A stretch of 15,231 nucleotides of DNA, taken from assembly GCA_047616325.1 (NCBI GenBank), contig JBLHGN010000063.1, positions 1 to 15,231 of the forward strand, written 5' to 3'. This DNA comes from JBLHGN01 sp047616325. GTDB lineage: Bacteria; Pseudomonadota; Gammaproteobacteria; Pseudomonadales; Cellvibrionaceae. Below the pieces are notes generated by a model that was not told where the DNA came from, searched no databases, and saw nothing but the letters and a program-made list of their open reading frames with translations. The stretch's first letter is position 1; the number at the start of each line of letters is the position of its first letter. Of this stretch, positions 15,101 to 15,231 are shown one piece after another. A program made the position numbers and the translations under genes.

Positions 15101-15231
15101 CTGTCCGCCCATAGTGGGCAAAAGTGCGTCGGGCCGCTCTTTCCCTATAATTTTTTCCACCGTCTGCCAATCGATCGGTTCGATGTAAGTGGCATCGGCC
15201 ATCGCCGGATCGGTCATGATGGTGGCGGGGT
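12158..15231 (-). CDS. carB: Carbamoyl-phosphate synthase large subunit (5' end outside the window)
   Basis: CarB makes carbamoyl phosphate for pyrimidine and arginine synthesis from glutamine-derived ammonia, bicarbonate and two ATP. The gene runs off the right edge; the reading frame stays open there (codons for Pro-Ala-Thr-Ile before MTDPAMADATYIEP), and by alignment with E. coli CarB about 50 N-terminal residues are missing. In E. coli numbering, first ATP-grasp landmarks are RPSFTMGGSGGG near 169-180 and IEMNPRVSRSSALASKATG near 298-316. The second synthetase half starts at VLGGGPNRIGQGIEFDY near 563-579, with RPSYVLGGRAMEVVY near 714-728. The C-terminal MGS-like allosteric domain has TRGTAKVIE and INTTEGKQAI. 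No frameshift is seen. It overlaps neither neighbour and is followed without a gap by greA. Confidence 0.98.
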   Translation of the reverse strand, partial: PATIMTDPAMADATYIEPIDWQTVEKIIGKERPDALLPTMGGQTALNCALDLYNKGVLDKYNVELIGANQASIHMAEDRNLFDQAMKRIGLECARAEIVHTLEEALEVPKKFGFPVIIRPSFTMGGSGGGIAYNWDEFEEICLRGLDLSPTSELLIDESLLGWKEYEMEVVRDKNDNCIIICSIENFDPMGVHTGDSITVAPAQTLTDKEYQIMRNASIAVLREIGVETGGSNVQFAVNPDDGRLIVIEMNPRVSRSSALASKATGFPIAKVAAKLAIGYTLDELQNDITGGATPASFEPSIDYVVTKIPRFTFEKFGDADARLTTQMKSVGEVMAIGRTFQESLQKALRGLEVDSAGFEPRVDLTDDNALALIRRDLSTPGADRIWFVADAFRAGMTVDEVFEQSFIDRWFLAQIEDLVNVETVLSSMPLSDIDADRMFQLKRKGFSDKRLGQLLGVSEKNLRNHRHKLNIHPVYKRVDTCAAEFSTSTAYMYSTYEEECEANPSDREKIMVLGGGPNRIGQGIEFDYCCVHAAMAAREDGYETIMVNCNPETVSTDYDSSDRLYFEPVTLEDVLEIVLKEKPKGVIVQFGGQTPLKLAKALEAAGVPIIGTSPEAIDRAEDRERFQQMIERLGLLQPANAICRSAEQAIHVAPKVGYPLVVRPSYVLGGRAMEVVYTENELRSYMTKNVKASDDAPVLLDRFLNNAIEVDIDAVSDGKHVVIGAIMQHIEQCGVHSGDSACSLPPYSLPDDVQNEMKEQVRKMAVELGVVGLMNTQLAYQDGKIYVIEVNPRGSRTVPFVSKCIGVSLAKIAARCQIGASLEAQGFTEEVVPDYFSVKEAVFPFNKFPSVDPILGPEMKSTGEVMGVGDTFAEAFSKAQSGSGSAIPKSGTAFLSVRDFDKNGIVVVAKELHDMGFKIAATRGTAKVIEACGIEVKTVNKVAEGRPHAVDMIKNKEIQIVINTTEGKQAIQDSASIRRSAEANHVYYTTTLAAGDAVCMALRFGKELEVRRLQDLHKRVQK

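Overview
The window looks like the chromosome of a marine-type gammaproteobacterium. The gene order carB-greA ... yhbY-rlmE-ftsH-folP-glmM-tpiA-secG-tRNA-Leu is the housekeeping cluster of gammaproteobacteria, and having tpiA between glmM and secG is the pseudomonad-like version of it. Moderate G+C and the protein sequences would fit the Cellvibrionaceae or relatives, but the genus is a guess from general resemblance, not from any search.

Left part (1-6408, all on the minus strand): read in transcription order, rlmE (23S rRNA 2'-O-methyltransferase), ftsH (membrane AAA+ protease), folP (dihydropteroate synthase), glmM (phosphoglucosamine mutase), tpiA (triosephosphate isomerase), secG (translocase subunit) and a class II tRNA-Leu(GAG). 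A strong hairpin plus U-tract separates ftsH from folP. folP-glmM and tpiA-secG-tRNA are tightly packed. The most likely starts of ftsH and rlmE are ATGs inside the longest open frames, which begin with TTG and GTG.

Middle part (6682-10999): yhbY (ribosome-assembly RNA-binding protein) points the other way from rlmE, as is usual. Between yhbY and greA, which are often close neighbours, lies about 4.7 kb holding an apparent accessory block. It has a BaeS-like sensor kinase and a very clear BaeR-type response regulator, directly followed by a small unknown predicted lipoprotein whose start overlaps the regulator's stop. After these come a small His/Met-rich periplasmic protein of Spy/CpxP-like character with its own promoter-like region, a bidirectional terminator, and on the opposite strand a stand-alone cyclic-nucleotide-binding-fold protein without a DNA-binding domain. 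In enterobacteria BaeSR senses envelope stress and its leading target is spy, so the block reads as a self-contained envelope-stress module; the link is inferred from homology and proximity.

Right part (11000-15231): a 681-bp A+T-rich stretch without a recognisable gene, framed by a 12-bp direct repeat and containing several small palindromes. Then greA and carB on the minus strand, with the carB stop codon immediately followed by the greA ATG. carB runs off the right edge, lacking about 50 N-terminal residues.

No CRISPR array, prophage, transposase or integrase was found. Most of the window is ordinary housekeeping sequence; the accessory block and the gene-free stretch are the parts worth a second look.
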